5,675 nucleotides of DNA. Source: Methanobacteriaceae archaeon. GTDB taxonomy: Archaea > Methanobacteriota > Methanobacteria > Methanobacteriales > Methanobacteriaceae. Below are positions 5,368 through 5,675 of this stretch, in pieces; within the stretch, counting starts at the first letter, position 1; every line of letters begins with the position of its first letter. The stretch covers positions 1 to 5,675 of the forward strand of contig JADGNH010000126.1 in NCBI GenBank assembly GCA_017883605.1. Reading direction: 5' to 3'. The translations under genes and the position numbers were made by a program. Below the pieces are notes generated by a model, which searched no databases, had not been told where the DNA came from, and worked only from the letters and a program-made list of their open reading frames with translations.

Positions 5368-5375
5368 GGAGGTGA
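5368..5375 (+). promoter_or_regulatory. Perfect Shine-Dalgarno site of the surface protein
   Basis: GGAGGTGA lies 9 nt before the ATG at 5385 and is fully complementary to the usual archaeal 16S rRNA 3' end. It is the strongest ribosome-binding site in the window, suggesting high translation, and it decides the start codon. Confidence 0.85.
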
Positions 5376-5384
5376 AAAAGACCA

Positions 5385-5675
5385 ATGAAAACAGAAAAAA
5401 ATAAACAAATAGTTCTTAAAGTTCCATTACTACTTCTGGGTGTTTTGTTTCTATTCTCTTTTGGTATTAGCGCTGCAGCTGCAGCCGACACACCCGACTC
5501 CGGGTTGGTCAATGGCATAACAGCAACAGACACCCTAACCGCTGCTACTGAAGTAACCACAACTTCAACTTCGGATACACCCACAGCTTCAACTTCGGAT
5601 ACACCCATAGCTTCAACTTCGGATACACCCATAGCTTCAACTTCGGATACACCCATAGCTTCAACTTCGGATACA
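5385..5675 (+). CDS. Secreted Thr/Ser-rich repeat surface protein, N-terminal part (runs off window)
   Basis: The first 97 codons are present and the frame is open to the window edge. Residues 1-12 are polar and basic (MKTEKNKQIVLK), followed by a hydrophobic core (about 13-29) and an Ala run (30-34) before Asp35. This is a classic Sec signal peptide with cleavage likely after the Ala run. The mature N-terminus is rich in Thr, Ala and Ser, and from about residue 60 it becomes tandem copies of an 8-residue unit, PIASTSDT, with the first copy having Thr for Ile. Such stalks are typical of cell-wall or adhesin-like surface proteins of methanogens and may be O-glycosylated; both are inferences. 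The remaining domains lie beyond the window, so the exact family cannot be named. It has its own promoter candidates and a perfect Shine-Dalgarno site, and sits behind the tandem terminator of the previous gene. Confidence 0.85.
   Translation, partial: MKTEKNKQIVLKVPLLLLGVLFLFSFGISAAAAADTPDSGLVNGITATDTLTAATEVTTTSTSDTPTASTSDTPIASTSDTPIASTSDTPIASTSDT
5563..5675 (+). repeat. 24-bp in-frame tandem repeat in the surface protein gene
   Basis: CTTCAACTTCGGAT recurs at 5563, 5587, 5611, 5635 and 5659, an exact 24-nt period, giving four full units and a 17-nt partial unit cut by the window edge. The units are identical apart from one C/T difference (ACA versus ATA) in the first. The array probably continues past the window. 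Confidence 0.95.

Larger units (their letters stand above)
4986..5384. other. 399-nt spacer between prenyltransferase and surface protein
   Basis: No coding frame on either strand is supported. From left to right it holds a duplicated terminator-like element (5001-5067), a DNA palindrome AAAGCAAA-AA-TTTGCTTT (5102-5119), an imperfect inverted repeat TGTCC/GGACA (5156-5181), a duplicated promoter-like segment (5231-5312) and a strong ribosome-binding site (5368-5375). A minus-strand frame overlapping the right end simply mirrors the repeat codons of the surface protein and is not a gene. Confidence 0.65.

Noticed and set aside
5339..5656. Minus-strand frame with repeated MGVSEVEA units
   Set aside because: It is the complement of the 24-bp repeats of the plus-strand surface protein, which has a perfect Shine-Dalgarno site and a signal peptide.

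Overview
The window looks like a stretch of a methanogenic archaeal chromosome, most likely a Methanobacterium-like member of the Methanobacteriales. The pointers are AT-rich DNA, intergenic TATA-type promoter candidates with A-rich flanks, T-tract terminators, Shine-Dalgarno sites matching GGAGGTGA, a probable DUF2115/UPF0305 protein (a family I associate with methanogens), a GAF-PAS histidine kinase of a type common in methanogens, and a Thr/Ser-rich secreted repeat protein. This assignment is inference from gene content, not from a marker gene.

All six supported genes are on the + strand, mostly separated by long AT-rich spacers, so they look like independently transcribed units rather than one operon. 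In order: 1-239 non-coding with a promoter candidate; 240-653 a four-helix membrane protein of unknown function; 757-1209 a probable DUF2115 protein with a C-terminal cysteine cluster; 1210-1638 a repeat-containing spacer with a strong ribosome-binding site in front of a 9-codon mini-ORF; 1639-3291 a soluble GAF-PAS-HisKA-HATPase sensor histidine kinase; 3475-3783 a small single-domain cupin; 3784-4061 a spacer with four copies of a degenerate ~20-nt repeat ending in AAGCTT; 4062-4985 a UbiA-family membrane prenyltransferase with both Asp-rich motifs; 4986-5384 a spacer with a duplicated terminator-like element and a duplicated promoter-like segment; and 5385 to the window end, the 5' part of a secreted surface protein whose Thr/Ser-rich stalk is built from 24-bp tandem repeats.

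No functional pathway links the genes. The kinase has no response regulator beside it, and the prenyltransferase has no quinone or lipid genes beside it. No CRISPR array, IS element, tRNA or rRNA was seen. The most notable features are the near-identical 24-bp repeats in the surface protein and three sets of short direct repeats in the intergenic regions. I found no convincing new multi-gene system.
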